Shown piece after piece: positions 19,976 to 28,721 of a stretch of DNA of 64,000 bases. Within the stretch, counting starts at the first letter, position 1. The number at the start of each line of letters is the position of its first letter. The notes below the pieces were generated by a model. The model saw only the letters and a list, made by a program, of their open reading frames with translations. It did no database searches and was not told the DNA's origin. Where the stretch lies: the NCBI RefSeq assembly GCF_024347575.1, contig NZ_AP025503.1:2170001-2234000 (forward strand), read 5' to 3'. Position numbers and translations under genes: made by a program. The stretch is from Vibrio pelagius (GTDB taxonomy: Bacteria; Pseudomonadota; Gammaproteobacteria; Enterobacterales; Vibrionaceae).

Positions 19976-20090
19976 AAAAATACCAAACTTAACTAAGAAA
20001 GGTAGATTACCGCCTAGCCAAAGCAAGTCAATTTGGCCGCATTGAAGCGGGATTTATAAGATGTTGATTTTTATTAATTTTATTGAGTTG

Positions 20091-20130
20091 TGTAGGGGGA
20101 TTCCTACAACCAAACCATCCTCTCCCTACA
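20091..20130. promoter_or_regulatory. Palindrome TGTAGG-N6-CCTACA plus a third half-site
   Basis: An exact 18-bp inverted repeat (TGTAGG at 20091-20096, CCTACA at 20103-20108) is followed by another CCTACA at 20125-20130, exactly 22 bases after the previous one. It lies about 115 bases upstream of the hybrid kinase start. A 22-base step puts the half-sites on the same DNA face, as reported for BvgA dimers. The proposed ligand is the co-encoded REC-HTH regulator; this is inference. Confidence 0.55.
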
Positions 20131-20163
20131 ACGATTACACACTCAAAACCTCAAACTTGTACA

Positions 20164-20198
20164 TTAAAAAAAAGCCCCAGTCTCTCGACTGGGGCTTT
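20164..20198 (-). terminator. Terminator after adhE
   Basis: AAAGCCCCAGTC and GACTGGGGCTTT form a perfect 12-bp stem with a 4-base loop. Seven more T follow on the minus strand, in line with the adhE stop at 20259. Confidence 0.9.
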
Positions 20199-20258
20199 GC
20201 TCTTTTCCCGATTGTAGATTAACGTGCTAGCGAAAATCTATCTCAAAACTGAATCTAA

Positions 20259-22964
20259 TTAAGCGTCAGCTTTTTCTTTTTTAGCTTTTGGCGCTTTAGC
20301 TTCTGCTGGTTTTTGGTCAGCTTTCTTAAGGATTACAGTAGTACCTTCGAAAGTTTCGCCTTCAACGTAAGCTTGGCCGTGGTAAGACGCTAGTAGTACG
20401 TCTTTAAGCTCAGTGATTAGTGGGTAACGTGGGTTCGCACCAGTACATTGGTCATCGAACGCTTCTACCGCTAGCTCATCAAGCTTAGCGACGAAGTCAG
20501 CTTCAGAAACACCCGCTTCTTTGATTGACTTAGGAATGTCTAGGTCGCCTTTCAGCTCGTCTAGCCATGCTAGTAGACGTTCAATCTTCTGAGCAGTACG
20601 GTCACCAGCTTGGCTTAGGCCTAGGTGGTCAGCAACTTCAGCGTAACGACGACGTGCTTGTGGACGGTCGTACTGAGAGAATGCAGTCTGCTTAGTTGGG
20701 TTATCGTTCGCGTTGTAACGTACCACGTTTGAGATTAGTAGTGCGTTCGCCAGACCGTGTGGTAGGTGGAACTCAGCACCAATCTTGTGCGCCATAGAGT
20801 GACAAACACCTAGGAATGCGTTCGCAAATGCGATACCAGCGATAGTTGCCGCGTTGTGTACTTTCTCACGAGCGATTGGGTCGTTTGCACCGTTCGCGTA
20901 GCTTGAAGGTAGGTACTCTTTAAGCATCTTAAGTGCTTGTAGAGCTTGACCGTCTGAGTACTCGTTCGCAAGAACAGATACGTAAGCTTCCAGAGCGTGA
21001 GTTACTGCATCGTAACCACCGAATGCTGTTAGAGACTTAGGCATGTTCATTACTAGGTTAGCATCAACGATAGCCATGTTTGGCGTGATTTCGTAGTCAG
21101 CTAGTGGGTACTTCGCACCAGTCTTGTCGTCTGTAACAACCGCGAATGGCGTAACTTCTGAACCCGTACCTGAAGTTGTAGTGATACATACAAGCTCAGC
21201 TTTCTTACCCATTTTAGGGAACTTGTAGATACGTTTACGGATGTCCATAAAGCGCATTGCTAGTTCTTCGAAGTGAGTTTCTGGGTGCTCGTACATTACC
21301 CACATGATCTTCGCAGCATCCATTGGTGAACCACCACCTAGAGCTAGGATTACGTCAGGTTGGAAGCTCTTCATTGCTTCTGCACCTTTCTCAACAACAG
21401 ATAGTGTTGGATCCGCTTCTACGTCGAAGAATGTTTGAACTTCGATACCTTGCTCTTTAAGCAGTTTAACTACTTCGTCAGCGTAACCGTTGTTGAATAG
21501 GAAACGGTCAGTTACTAGGAATGCGCGTTTCTTACCTTCTAGGTCGCTCATTGCGATTGGAAGGCTACCACGACGGAAGTAGATAGACTTAGGTAGTTTG
21601 TGCCACAACATGTTTTCAGCTCGCTTAGCTACAGTTTTCTTGTTGATAAGGTGCTTAGGACCTACGTTCTCAGAGATAGAGTTACCACCCCAAGAACCAC
21701 AACCAAGAGTTAGAGACGGTGCTACGTTAAAGTTGTAAAGATCACCGATACCACCGTGAGTAGTTGGGATATTTACAAGGATACGTGCAGTCTTCATCTT
21801 GTCACCGAAGTAACGGATGCGGTCTGCGTTAACGTCTTGGTTAGTGTAAAGACCAGATGTGTGACCGATACCACCGATTTCAACCATTGTTTCCGCTTGG
21901 GCAACTGCGTCTTCGAAGTTGTCAGCACGGAATAGACCTAGAGTTGGAGACAGTTTCTCGTGAGCGAATTCGTCATCGTAAGAAACTTTACCTAGACCTT
22001 CACCTACAAGAACTTTAGTGTCAGCAGGAACTTTAACACCAGCCATTTCAGCGATTGCTGGAGCAGGTTGGCCTACGATTTTCGCGTTCAGGTTACCGTC
22101 GATTAGAAGTACTTTACGTACTTTGTCAGCGTCAGCTTTAGATAGAACGTGAGCTTTGTGAGAAGCGAAACGCTCTTTTACTTCGTCGTATACTTCGCTA
22201 ACTACGATAGCAGCTTGCTCAGAAGCACATACTACGCCGTTATCGAAAGTCTTAGACATAAGGATTGAAGCAACAGCACGTTTGATGTCAGCTGTTTCAT
22301 CGATAACTACAGGAACGTTACCTGCACCTACACCGATAGCTGGCTTACCAGAAGAGTATGCGGCTTTAACCATGCCTGGACCACCAGTTGCAAGGATAAG
22401 TGCGATACCGTCGTGCTTCATAAGAGCGTTAGAAAGCTCTACAGATGGTTGGTCGATCCAACCGATGATGTCTTTTGGAGCACCTGCTGCTACTGCTGCG
22501 TCTAGTACAAGTTTCGCTGCATCGTTTGTAGAGTTCTTCGCACGTGGGTGTGGCGAGAAGATGATGCCGTTACGAGTTTTAAGTGAGATAAGAGACTTAA
22601 AGATCGCAGTAGAAGTTGGGTTAGTGGTTGGTACGATACCACAGATGATACCTACAGGTTCTGCGATAGTCATTGTACCTAGGTTGTCATCTTCTTCTAA
22701 GATGCCACACGTTTTTTCGTCTTTGTATTTGTTGTAGATGAATTCTGACGCGAAGTGGTTTTTGATTACCTTATCTTCAACAATACCCATTCCAGATTCT
22801 GCTACCGCTTGTTGAGCTAGCGGGATACGAGCATGGTTAGCTGCAAGAGAAGCTGCGCGGAAGATAGCATCTACTTTTTCTTGAGAGAAAGTTGCGAACT
22901 CTTCTTGTGCTGCTTTAACGCGTGCTACTAGAGCATCTAGTTCAGCTAAGTTAGTTACAGGCAT
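20259..22964 (-). CDS. adhE: Bifunctional aldehyde-alcohol dehydrogenase
   Basis: Fermentative enzyme that reduces acetyl-CoA to acetaldehyde and then ethanol with NADH, and assembles into spirosome filaments. The 901-residue protein has an N-terminal CoA-acylating aldehyde dehydrogenase domain (about 1-440, catalytic Cys in NGVVCASEQ). The C-terminal iron alcohol dehydrogenase domain (about 450-870) has GGGSPMDAAK and metal-binding His residues in AFLGVCHSMAHKIGA and HLPHGLANA. A Lys/Ala-rich tail of about 25 residues follows. AGGAGATCCACC precedes the ATG. It is divergent from ychE as in E. coli. The 640-base leader suggests complex redox control. Confidence 0.97.
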   Translation of the reverse strand: MPVTNLAELDALVARVKAAQEEFATFSQEKVDAIFRAASLAANHARIPLAQQAVAESGMGIVEDKVIKNHFASEFIYNKYKDEKTCGILEEDDNLGTMTIAEPVGIICGIVPTTNPTSTAIFKSLISLKTRNGIIFSPHPRAKNSTNDAAKLVLDAAVAAGAPKDIIGWIDQPSVELSNALMKHDGIALILATGGPGMVKAAYSSGKPAIGVGAGNVPVVIDETADIKRAVASILMSKTFDNGVVCASEQAAIVVSEVYDEVKERFASHKAHVLSKADADKVRKVLLIDGNLNAKIVGQPAPAIAEMAGVKVPADTKVLVGEGLGKVSYDDEFAHEKLSPTLGLFRADNFEDAVAQAETMVEIGGIGHTSGLYTNQDVNADRIRYFGDKMKTARILVNIPTTHGGIGDLYNFNVAPSLTLGCGSWGGNSISENVGPKHLINKKTVAKRAENMLWHKLPKSIYFRRGSLPIAMSDLEGKKRAFLVTDRFLFNNGYADEVVKLLKEQGIEVQTFFDVEADPTLSVVEKGAEAMKSFQPDVILALGGGSPMDAAKIMWVMYEHPETHFEELAMRFMDIRKRIYKFPKMGKKAELVCITTTSGTGSEVTPFAVVTDDKTGAKYPLADYEITPNMAIVDANLVMNMPKSLTAFGGYDAVTHALEAYVSVLANEYSDGQALQALKMLKEYLPSSYANGANDPIAREKVHNAATIAGIAFANAFLGVCHSMAHKIGAEFHLPHGLANALLISNVVRYNANDNPTKQTAFSQYDRPQARRRYAEVADHLGLSQAGDRTAQKIERLLAWLDELKGDLDIPKSIKEAGVSEADFVAKLDELAVEAFDDQCTGANPRYPLITELKDVLLASYHGQAYVEGETFEGTTVILKKADQKPAEAKAPKAKKEKADA

Positions 22965-23602
22965 GGTGGATCTCCTAAAATAATAAATATTAAAAACTTT
23001 TTATTAATTTCACTGTGTCGTCACTCGGTTGCCAACAGCGTTCTTAGTAAATTGCTTTCGGAACTGAGTATATTATTTCAGTGTGTGAAAAAAATTGACC
23101 CAGATCAGTTACCCAAAAAGAATTAACCAATAAGTGGTAAGGCAATCGCAAAAATATCCATAAACTCATGATTTATATAGACTAATATCACAATTCACAC
23201 TCGTATAAAAAACAAGCACATAGATATTTTTTTTCTAATTAATGTCATATTCTGTAAAAAAGTTTCATTTTTAATCAGCTCAATTACATGTACACGGCAA
23301 AAATTGTGCTACTGAGAGTATATCCATCCCATTGCAACGGATGACAAACTGTCATAATTTTTATTAAAAGCGTGCGCGAGCTAACATTTGGTTCAAATCA
23401 AATTACAATACGAAACACCAAATACCACCTTGCAACATTCAAACTACAGATCTATCACTCAATTAGTTTTTCTAAAAACCAGCCCCCTTTTCAGGTTAGT
23501 TTTTTTCATTCGCACTCTTTGAATTTGTCCCTTACATTACGCACTCTGATATAAGTCAGATCAACGTCACTTTACTATTCACGCTAACTGGAGATCGCTC
23601 TC
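22965..23602. other. 638-base adhE-ychE intergenic region
   Basis: AT-rich and without a convincing gene; the short open frame at 23372-23554 has no ribosome site and no family features. Two imperfect FNR-type sites are visible. TTGAC-CCAG-ATCAG at 23095-23108 is 8 of 10 against TTGAT-N4-ATCAA, and TTGGT-TCAA-ATCAA at 23388-23401 is 9 of 10. A TGACA/TGTCA inverted repeat lies at 23342-23354. The length fits a regulated adhE promoter with a long leader. Confidence 0.5.
23095..23108. promoter_or_regulatory. Candidate FNR site upstream of adhE
   Basis: TTGACCCAGATCAG matches the FNR consensus TTGAT-N4-ATCAA at 8 of 10 informative positions. It lies about 130 bases before the adhE start codon. 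Anaerobic control of adhE is known in related bacteria; the site itself is a by-eye call. Confidence 0.35.
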
Positions 23603-24241
23603 ATGCAAGGTTTAGAACTCGCAATCTTTCTGCAATTCTTCCTTGGGCTTGTCGCTGCTGTAAACCCTATCGGTATCATGCCTGTTTTCGTTTCTCTCAC
23701 GGCTCATATGCCACCTGAAGAGAAAAATCGAACAGCGCTACAGGCTAACGTCGCAGTAGCGGTTATATTGATTGTGTCATTAATAGCAGGACAAATGCTG
23801 TTGGACATGTTCAGCATATCTTTGGACTCGTTCCGAGTTGCCGGTGGTTTACTGCTTCTTAGCATTGCGTTTTCAATGATGAGCGGCAAGTTGGGTGAAG
23901 ATAAGCAGAACAAGCAAGAAAAATCGGAATACGTTAGCCGCGAGCAAATCGGTGTTGTCCCTCTTGCAATGCCTCTGATGGCAGGGCCAGGTGCGATCAG
24001 TTCAACTATTGTTTACGGTTCTCGCTACCCAGCAGCCATTGACACCATAGGTATCGGTATCAGTATCGTCGCTTTTGCAATTTGCTCATGGTTACTGTTC
24101 CGCTCCGCACCCGTGATTGTAAGGTTCCTAGGTCAAACTGGAATCAACGTGATCACACGTATCATGGGTCTGATCCTTGGTGCTCTGGGTATTGAGTTCA
24201 TCGCCAATGGCCTTCGTAACCTATTCCCTGGTTTAGCGTAA
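23603..24241 (+). CDS. ychE: MarC/YchE family inner-membrane protein
   Basis: A 212-residue hydrophobic protein with six membrane segments, typical of the MarC (UPF0056) family. It has FLGLVAAVNPIGIMPVF at the N-terminus and PLAMPLMAGPGAISS in the second half. Members have been proposed to be neutral amino-acid transporters, but the role is not settled. The ychE name follows from its position opposite adhE, as in E. coli. CTGGAGATCG is the ribosome site. A long hairpin follows. Confidence 0.88.
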   Translation: MQGLELAIFLQFFLGLVAAVNPIGIMPVFVSLTAHMPPEEKNRTALQANVAVAVILIVSLIAGQMLLDMFSISLDSFRVAGGLLLLSIAFSMMSGKLGEDKQNKQEKSEYVSREQIGVVPLAMPLMAGPGAISSTIVYGSRYPAAIDTIGIGISIVAFAICSWLLFRSAPVIVRFLGQTGINVITRIMGLILGALGIEFIANGLRNLFPGLA

Positions 24242-24277
24242 TCAAGAATACGTTTAACCAGCGCTGATACCCATATC

Positions 24278-24310
24278 GAGGCGAGTAAAGTATAGGCTTT
24301 CACTCGCCTC
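24278..24310 (+). terminator. Hairpin after ychE
   Basis: GAGGCGAGT and ACTCGCCTC form a perfect 9-bp stem, with an inner AAG/CTT pair, followed by ATTTATG. Confidence 0.65.
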
Positions 24311-24369
24311 ATTTATGTCAACCAAGTATGATATTGAGTAGGTCATTATAAAAAGTACTCTTTACCATC

Positions 24370-25206
24370 ATGTCTCGACACTCTCTTAAACATCACCTAT
24401 ATATCATCATTTTTGGTACACACACCCGAGCAGGGCGTATCTTTGATATCTCATTGCTCGTAGCGATCATTGCTTCTTTAGTAGTTTTGATTCTTGAATC
24501 ACTGCCTATGATGAAAAATTGGTCACAAGAACTGCGTTATATTGAATACACATTTACCGCGCTGTTTACCATTGAGTATCTATTGAGACTGTATTGCTCA
24601 CCCAATCCTAAATCTTATGCCACTAGCTTCTATGGCGTTGTTGACCTCCTTGCGATTTTGCCCACCTATTTAGCGATACTCATCCCTAGTGCATCGTTCA
24701 TGGGCGTGGTCAGGCTGCTGCGGGTAATGCGTATATTCCGCATCCTAAAGCTCGTTCGCTACCTGCAAGACTCCAACATCCTTTTGCGTTCGCTGCTGAT
24801 GGCTAGGCGTAAAATCCTGATATTCTTCAGTACAGTTGGAATTTTGGTTACCATTTTTGGGTCGCTCATCTTTGTTATCGAAGGGCCTGAGAATGGATTT
24901 ACTAGCATTCCCCAAAGTATTTATTGGGCCATTGTTACAATTACAACGGTTGGATACGGCGATATCATTCCACAAACCGTGCTCGGCAAAGCCATTGCAT
25001 CGCTAACCATGCTATTAGGTTACTCAATCCTAGCTGTACCGACTGGTATTATTACCGCTGAATTGAGCAATGAAATGAATGCACATAAGCAGCTAGTGAA
25101 ATGTCCCAACTGCAGTCGCTCAGGTCACGACTCAGATGCCCTTTATTGCAAATATTGCGGTGGTGAATTGGCTGATCCAGATAAACGAGTTGTGGTTGAG
25201 GATTGA
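24370..25206 (+). CDS. Voltage-gated potassium channel with zinc-ribbon tail
   Basis: A 278-residue six-TM cation channel of the Kv/KvAP type. S1 is at about 26-46. S4 carries regularly spaced arginines (RLLRVMRIFRILKLVR, about 116-133). The pore loop has the K+ selectivity filter TTVGYGD, followed by S6. The C-terminus (about 243-265) has two CxxC pairs (CPNCSRSGH and CKYCGGEL), a small zinc ribbon exposed to the cytosol. It has its own short leader after the ychE hairpin, with a weak ribosome site. Substrate K+ is inferred from the filter. Confidence 0.88.
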   Translation: MSRHSLKHHLYIIIFGTHTRAGRIFDISLLVAIIASLVVLILESLPMMKNWSQELRYIEYTFTALFTIEYLLRLYCSPNPKSYATSFYGVVDLLAILPTYLAILIPSASFMGVVRLLRVMRIFRILKLVRYLQDSNILLRSLLMARRKILIFFSTVGILVTIFGSLIFVIEGPENGFTSIPQSIYWAIVTITTVGYGDIIPQTVLGKAIASLTMLLGYSILAVPTGIITAELSNEMNAHKQLVKCPNCSRSGHDSDALYCKYCGGELADPDKRVVVED

Positions 25207-25568
25207 GTAGGAGCGGATTCGGGATTCGAACGGCGAGATGCGAAAAGATTTAGAAGCAGATACGAGATTCGGGTAGCGAGATCCGAATAACGAGATTCCC
25301 GACTACGCTCCTTCGTCGCTATCGGGAATGACGTAGGTTTGGAGGTAATCTCTCGTCATCCTCAAGAGTGAGGAACGAACGAGTTGGGGATCTTTGTTCT
25401 TTTTAGTGTGAAGGACAAGTTTCAATATCTAAACAGATTGAGCCTTAGATAAACTGGCCTCCAGTGGTCAAAAAAGCCGATGTATAAACACCGGCTTTAG
25501 ACTTTCATTAAGCGACGAGTTTAAAAAGGGCAACGCCCCTCTCACCTCAAAACAGAGAACTCTTTATA
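25207..25568. repeat. Intergenic repeat cluster (14-bp tandem units plus palindromes)
   Basis: Three contiguous 14-bp units beginning CGAGAT start at 25263, 25277 and 25291, with a fourth, looser copy at 25234. The third runs into an inverted repeat, ATTCCCGA (25295-25302) with TCGGGAAT about 20 bases later. A second imperfect palindrome follows (ATCCTCAA with TTGGGGAT, about 25358-25391). The pattern resembles interspersed palindromic elements common in vibrio genomes. No gene is seen in this gap. Confidence 0.7.
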
Positions 25569-26687
25569 CTACGCCTTCTCAGCAAGGATGATGCGTAGAG
25601 TACGACGTAGAGGTTCTGCAGCACCCCATAGTAGTTGGTCACCGACTGTGAATGCGTTTAGGAAGTCGTTACCCATAGACATCTTACGTAGACGGCCTAC
25701 TGGTACAGACATAGTACCTGTTACTTTCGCTGGTGTTAGCTCTTGAGCCGTAATATCACGCTCGTTTGGAATCACTTTAACCCAGTCATTGTGCGTTGCG
25801 ATGATCTCTTCGATCTCGTCCATTGGAACGTCTTGCTTAAGCTTGATGGTCAGCGCTTGTGCGTGACAACGCATCGCACCGATACGTACACAAGTCCCAT
25901 CGATTGGAATCGGTTGACCGTCTAGACCGAGGATCTTATTCGCCTCAACGCCCGCTTTCCACTCTTCTTTGCTCTGGCCATTTTCGCGCTTCACATCAAT
26001 CCAAGGGATTAATGAACCTGCAAGAGGCGCACCAAATTGATCTGTCGGGAAAGATTCTGAGCGGATGGTGTCTGCAACCTTCTTATCGATATCAAGAATA
26101 GAACTCGCAGGGTTCGCAAGCTCAGAGCTTACGCTGTCGTTGATAACACCCATTTGTGAGATCAGCTCACGCATGTTCTTAGCACCCGCGCCAGAAGCTG
26201 CCTGGTACGTCATTGCGCTCATCCACTCAACCATGCCTTTTTCGTAAAGACCACCTAGCGCCATAAGCATTAAGCTGACCGTACAGTTGCCGCCAACAAA
26301 CGTATTGGTGCCACTGTGAATGCCTTGTTGGATTTGCGCCAAGTTCACTGGGTCAAGAGTAATAATAGAATCGGCATCCATACGTAAAGTAGATGCTGCG
26401 TCGATCCAGTAACCTTTCCAACCTGCTTGTCGCAATGCCGGGTAAACTTTTGATGTGTAGTCACCGCCTTGACATGTAATCACAGCATCAAGTTGCTTTA
26501 GGCTATCAATATCGAATGCATCTTGCAGTAGACCCGCATCTTTACCACCAAGAACAGGGGCTGGGATACCGATTTGAGATGTACTGTAATAAACAGGTTC
26601 AATCAGGTCGAAGTCTCGTTCTTCCACCATACGTTGCATTAGTACAGAACCAACCATACCACGCCAACCAACTAGACCTACTCTCAT
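25569..26687 (-). CDS. asd: Aspartate-semialdehyde dehydrogenase
   Basis: NADPH-dependent reduction of aspartyl phosphate to aspartate semialdehyde, the branch point for lysine/DAP, threonine and methionine synthesis. The 372-residue protein has the nucleotide loop [15 protein letters not shown], the catalytic Cys in [10 protein letters not shown] and the His in MRCHAQALT. The length and the GWRGMVGS start match the long gammaproteobacterial type. GGAGAGTTCGAG before the ATG is the ribosome site. It is divergent from nhaC. Confidence 0.96.
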   Translation of the reverse strand: MRVGLVGWRGMVGSVLMQRMVEERDFDLIEPVYYSTSQIGIPAPVLGGKDAGLLQDAFDIDSLKQLDAVITCQGGDYTSKVYPALRQAGWKGYWIDAASTLRMDADSIITLDPVNLAQIQQGIHSGTNTFVGGNCTVSLMLMALGGLYEKGMVEWMSAMTYQAASGAGAKNMRELISQMGVINDSVSSELANPASSILDIDKKVADTIRSESFPTDQFGAPLAGSLIPWIDVKRENGQSKEEWKAGVEANKILGLDGQPIPIDGTCVRIGAMRCHAQALTIKLKQDVPMDEIEEIIATHNDWVKVIPNERDITAQELTPAKVTGTMSVPVGRLRKMSMGNDFLNAFTVGDQLLWGAAEPLRRTLRIILAEKA

Positions 26688-27191
26688 CTCGAACTCTCCA
26701 TGTTTAAAAATTAATTTACTCCCCCATCTTTAGTTTTTCAGTAACAGAACTCAAGTGCTTTTTGTCAAAAAGTGTAACTTTTTCGTTTCTTTTCGGTGAA
26801 CGTAATGAATATACGAGTTATCTAGGATCAGATTCACTCAGCTAAAGTACAGAAAGCACACACCAAATGTCTTTTCTCAGGTTTTCGAACGACCATTTAG
26901 CTCAAACTAAAATCAATACGCACAAATTCCAGTCAGAAGTTATCTCTACAAAAAGCCAAAACACGAAATAATCGTTCACATGACGAAAATAACGTGCAAC
27001 AAAAATCAACATTATTAAATCATTAATTTAACAAATAACCAGTTTTTGATACTAAAAACGAGATATTAATTAGTTAAATATCACAACTTTAATGTTATTT
27101 TTCGATATAATCATCTTATTAATGTAGTGTCCAATTCGTACCCCCACACTATAACGAAGCACTATAATGCTCGAAATAATAAGAGGCTTTT
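26688..27191. other. 504-base asd-nhaC intergenic region
   Basis: Very AT-rich. No coding frame or strong hairpin is seen. A TATAAT hexamer at 27106-27111 is a possible -10 for nhaC, with no good -35 at the usual distance. I see no lysine-riboswitch signature before asd or nhaC. Confidence 0.4.
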
Positions 27192-28628
27192 ATGCAGCAG
27201 AGTAAAACTCGCCTACCGAACTTGATGCAGGTTTTCATTTCGTTAGGGCTATTTTTATCCCTCGCGTTTTCTTTTACAGCGAAGCTTGATCTTCCTATCC
27301 AACTCGCGCTGTACATCGGTTGGTTTATCATCATGGTTTTAGGTATTCGACTAGGCCATCAATACAAAGACTTAGAAAAAGCCGCACTCAATGGGATCTC
27401 TAATGGCTTAGGCGCTGTTTTAATACTTTTAGCGGTAGGTGCGTTAGTGGGTACATGGATCTCTGGCGGTATTGTTCCGACCATTATCTACTACGGTTTG
27501 AAAGCAATTCACCCGTCAATTTTCCTACTCGCGACAATGATCATCTGTTCATTGACAGCACTCGCGACGGGCACTTCGTGGGGCGCTGCAGGTACAGCAG
27601 GTATTGCGATGATGGGTATTGGACAAGGTTTAGGTGTTCCAGCCCCAATAACTGCAGGTGCTGTACTTTCGGGTTGTTACTTTGGTGACAAGATGTCTCC
27701 ACTGTCTGACTCAGTCATCCTTGCTTCTTCAATGTCTAACGTAGAAGTGGTCGAGCATATTAAAGGTATGCTGCCAGTTGCGCTCATCAGTTACATCATC
27801 ACTGGCGTTATGTTTACAGCGTTTGGCTTCCACTACGCAGGCAACGTTGACATGAGCCAAGTTGAGTCTGTGATCAAGGCGATGGAAGTACAATTTTACA
27901 TCACCCCTTACTCTTTCGTTCCTGTTCTAATTGTATTGGGGCTGCTTGCATTCCGTATGCCTTCATTCCCAGTGATTAGCTTCGGTTCTCTGCTTGGTAT
28001 TATTTGGGCAGTGATGATTCAAGAGATCGACTTCCTGACGGCATTTAATACAGCTTGGGCTCCGTTCTCTATCTCTTCCGGTGTCGAATTTATCGATTCA
28101 ATCTTGAACCGCGGTGGCATGTCTTCAATGCTAGGTTCAGTAGCCGTGATTGTGTTTGGTTTAGGCTTTGGTGGTTTGCTCGATAAAGTGGGCGTACTAG
28201 AGACAATTGCAAAAGTGTTCGAGCGCCGCGTAAAAAGCGCAGGCTCATTAGCCACCAGCACCATTGGTACGGCTTTTATGGGTAATGTATTTGGTTCTGC
28301 AATGTACGTATCTCTAATTCTTACTCCAAAAATCTGTGCGAAGAACTACGACCGTTTAGGTTACCAACGTAAGAACCTATCACGTAACGCAGAGTTTGGT
28401 GGCACCCTTACCTCTGGTATGGTTCCTTGGAGTGATAACGGTATCTACATGGCGAGTATTCTGGGCGTTGCCACTCTGTCTTACGCTCCGTTCATGTGGT
28501 TGAGTTTCATCTGTATTATCGTAACTATCGTGACCTCTTACATGGGCTGGTTTGTAGATAAATGTGAACCTACAGCATCCACAGTGGAAACTGAAGAAAC
28601 GCTAGAGTTGAACAAACAACAAGCTTAA
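27192..28628 (+). CDS. nhaC: Na+/H+ antiporter NhaC
   Basis: A 478-residue inner-membrane antiporter with about 11-12 membrane segments that exchanges Na+ for H+. Family motifs are visible: ATGTSWGAAGTAGIAMMGIGQGLG at about 120-145 (given here only as a landmark), the GDKMSPLSDS signature and NAEFGGTLTSGMVPWSDNG near the C-terminus. AAGAGGC before the ATG is the ribosome site. The V. cholerae chromosome also has asd beside nhaC. It has its own terminator. Confidence 0.92.
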   Translation: MQQSKTRLPNLMQVFISLGLFLSLAFSFTAKLDLPIQLALYIGWFIIMVLGIRLGHQYKDLEKAALNGISNGLGAVLILLAVGALVGTWISGGIVPTIIYYGLKAIHPSIFLLATMIICSLTALATGTSWGAAGTAGIAMMGIGQGLGVPAPITAGAVLSGCYFGDKMSPLSDSVILASSMSNVEVVEHIKGMLPVALISYIITGVMFTAFGFHYAGNVDMSQVESVIKAMEVQFYITPYSFVPVLIVLGLLAFRMPSFPVISFGSLLGIIWAVMIQEIDFLTAFNTAWAPFSISSGVEFIDSILNRGGMSSMLGSVAVIVFGLGFGGLLDKVGVLETIAKVFERRVKSAGSLATSTIGTAFMGNVFGSAMYVSLILTPKICAKNYDRLGYQRKNLSRNAEFGGTLTSGMVPWSDNGIYMASILGVATLSYAPFMWLSFICIIVTIVTSYMGWFVDKCEPTASTVETEETLELNKQQA

Positions 28629-28649
28629 CCTCGCTCTCCCTCAAATGAA

Positions 28650-28707
28650 AAAAGAGCAACCACACTTGGTTTATTCCTTAAAAAGAAACCAGTGTCGTTG
28701 CTCTTTT
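28650..28707. terminator. Terminator between nhaC and the Hpt gene
   Basis: AAAAGAGCAAC and GTTGCTCTTTT close a long, slightly imperfect hairpin whose inner arms ACACTTGGTTT and AAACCAGTGT also pair. T-runs exist on both strands, so it can serve both convergent genes. Confidence 0.75.
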
Positions 28708-28721
28708 ATTTGCGCGGTTCT

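Noticed and set aside
22282..22737. 151-codon open frame opposite adhE
   Set aside because: It is the antisense shadow of a highly codon-biased gene. The composition is Ala/Ser/Pro-rich, and there is no ribosome site or family motif.
23372..23554. 60-codon open frame before ychE
   Set aside because: No ribosome site, Ser/Phe/Thr-rich random-looking composition, and it covers the region expected to hold regulatory DNA.
25207..25568. CRISPR array
   Set aside because: The 14-bp units are contiguous without spacers and vary in sequence, and no cas gene is near.
26688..27191. Lysine riboswitch before asd or nhaC
   Set aside because: I looked for the conserved lysine-riboswitch core and stems and did not see them; the region is mostly A and T runs.
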